Origin: an uncultured Litoreibacter sp.
GTDB lineage: Bacteria > Pseudomonadota > Alphaproteobacteria > Rhodobacterales > Rhodobacteraceae
DNA: 64,000 bases
Direction of reading: 5' to 3'
Assembly (NCBI GenBank): GCA_947504205.1
Contig: CANNGL010000001.1
Coordinates: 930,001-994,000 of the forward strand
A program made the position numbers and the translations under genes. Position 1 is the stretch's first letter. Every line of letters begins with the position of its first letter. The notes under the pieces are model-generated. The model had not been told where the DNA came from. It ran no database searches and saw only the letters and a program-made list of their open reading frames with translations. Below are positions 63,702 through 64,000 of this stretch, one piece after another.

Positions 63702-64000
63702 TTAGGCGTTCACATCGACGACGACACGCCCCTTAACCTGCCCTTTGAGGATATCGCGTCCAAGTCCCGGCAAATCGCCTAGCGTCGCGGGTTGGATCAT
63801 CGCCTCAAGTTTGTCCATCGGTAGGTCCTTCGCGATGCGCTCCCATGCACGCAGGCGGTTTTCATATGGCTGCATCACGCTGTCGATCCCCAGCAGGTTT
63901 ACGCCCCTCAGCAAGAAGGGAATAACCGTAGCCGGAAGACCCGCGCCGCCCGCGAGCCCCACTGCTGCGACCGAGGCGCCGTATTTCATCTGGCCCAAAA
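63702..64000 (-). CDS. acuI: acrylyl-CoA reductase AcuI, C-terminal part
   Basis: The last 99 or so codons of a YhdH/AcuI-type MDR oxidoreductase; the N-terminus lies beyond the right edge. The visible part has YGASVAAVGLAGGAGLPATV, PFLLRGVNLLGIDSVMQPYE and the closing LKGQVKGRVVVDVNA, close to AcuI. AcuI reduces acrylyl-CoA to propionyl-CoA, needed to grow on or detoxify acrylate from DMSP. In many marine Rhodobacterales acuI follows dmdA, which would then lie outside the window. Confidence 0.88.
   Translation of the reverse strand, partial: LGQMKYGASVAAVGLAGGAGLPATVIPFLLRGVNLLGIDSVMQPYENRLRAWERIAKDLPMDKLEAMIQPATLGDLPGLGRDILKGQVKGRVVVDVNA

Overview
The window is about 64 kb of compact core chromosome from an alphaproteobacterium, most likely a marine Rhodobacterales (Roseobacter-group) species. 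This rests on gene content: ChpT of the CtrA phosphorelay, an OlsB/OlsA ornithine-lipid pair, TrgA, a class II DAHP synthase, a TAXI-type TRAP transporter, a BCCT carrier beside AcuI, an IscR without the usual cluster cysteines, and an Irr-type iron box. The genus cannot be fixed from the sequence. I see no prophage, IS element, CRISPR array or rRNA, and no obviously broken gene.

Layout. 1-11.2 kb (minus strand) is the envelope biogenesis cluster pyrH-frr-uppS-cdsA-dxr-rseP-[41-codon ORF]-bamA-skp-fabZ-lpxA-lpxI-lpxB; lpxD is absent from its usual place. 11.3-12.2 kb holds miaA, which lacks a normal start codon. 12.3-19.9 kb (plus) carries an AraC regulator and a dipeptide/oligopeptide ABC importer (binding protein, two permeases, fused double ATPase) with a leader ORF, an internal terminator and a phased repeat. 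20-25.7 kb holds an M32 carboxypeptidase, ctaA, trmJ, a ThiE-like protein and olsBA. 25.8-28.7 kb holds a DUF3553 protein and chpT, whose start codons overlap divergently, then a gamma-carbonic-anhydrase-like protein, gmk and yicC. 28.8-33.9 kb holds a PAS protein, DAHP synthase, a GlxA-type regulator, a DUF4399 protein and an ECF sigma/anti-sigma pair. 33.9-36.5 kb is lpxD with its own acyl carrier protein and ketoacyl-ACP synthase. 36.6-39.1 kb is an L,D-transpeptidase divergent from a MepK-like peptidase. 39.1-44.9 kb holds a universal stress protein, a TAXI-TRAP transporter, a class III aminotransferase and tRNA-Arg(CCG). 45.0-54.1 kb is the iscR-suf operon, with an FkbM methyltransferase, a cupin, a YbjQ protein and two Yip1-type membrane proteins lodged inside it. 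54.2-56 kb holds a hydrolase and two unknown proteins. 56-61.6 kb holds a NUDIX fusion, trgA, cfa, a photolyase and a class V aminotransferase. The window ends with a BCCT transporter and the 3' part of acuI.

The clearest regulatory reading is at the iscR-suf promoter: a TTGACG/TAGAAT promoter whose -10 lies in a near-perfect Irr (ICE) box and whose -35 and spacer lie in an IscR-type 25-base inverted repeat. Other points for follow-up are the 41-residue membrane ORF between rseP and bamA, the non-Suf genes inside the suf operon, the divergent ATG/ATG overlap at chpT, and the operator-like repeats between the TAXI-TRAP gene and the aminotransferase. No obviously new multi-gene system is present; the new material is small ORFs, regulatory sites and gene arrangement inside a conserved backbone.
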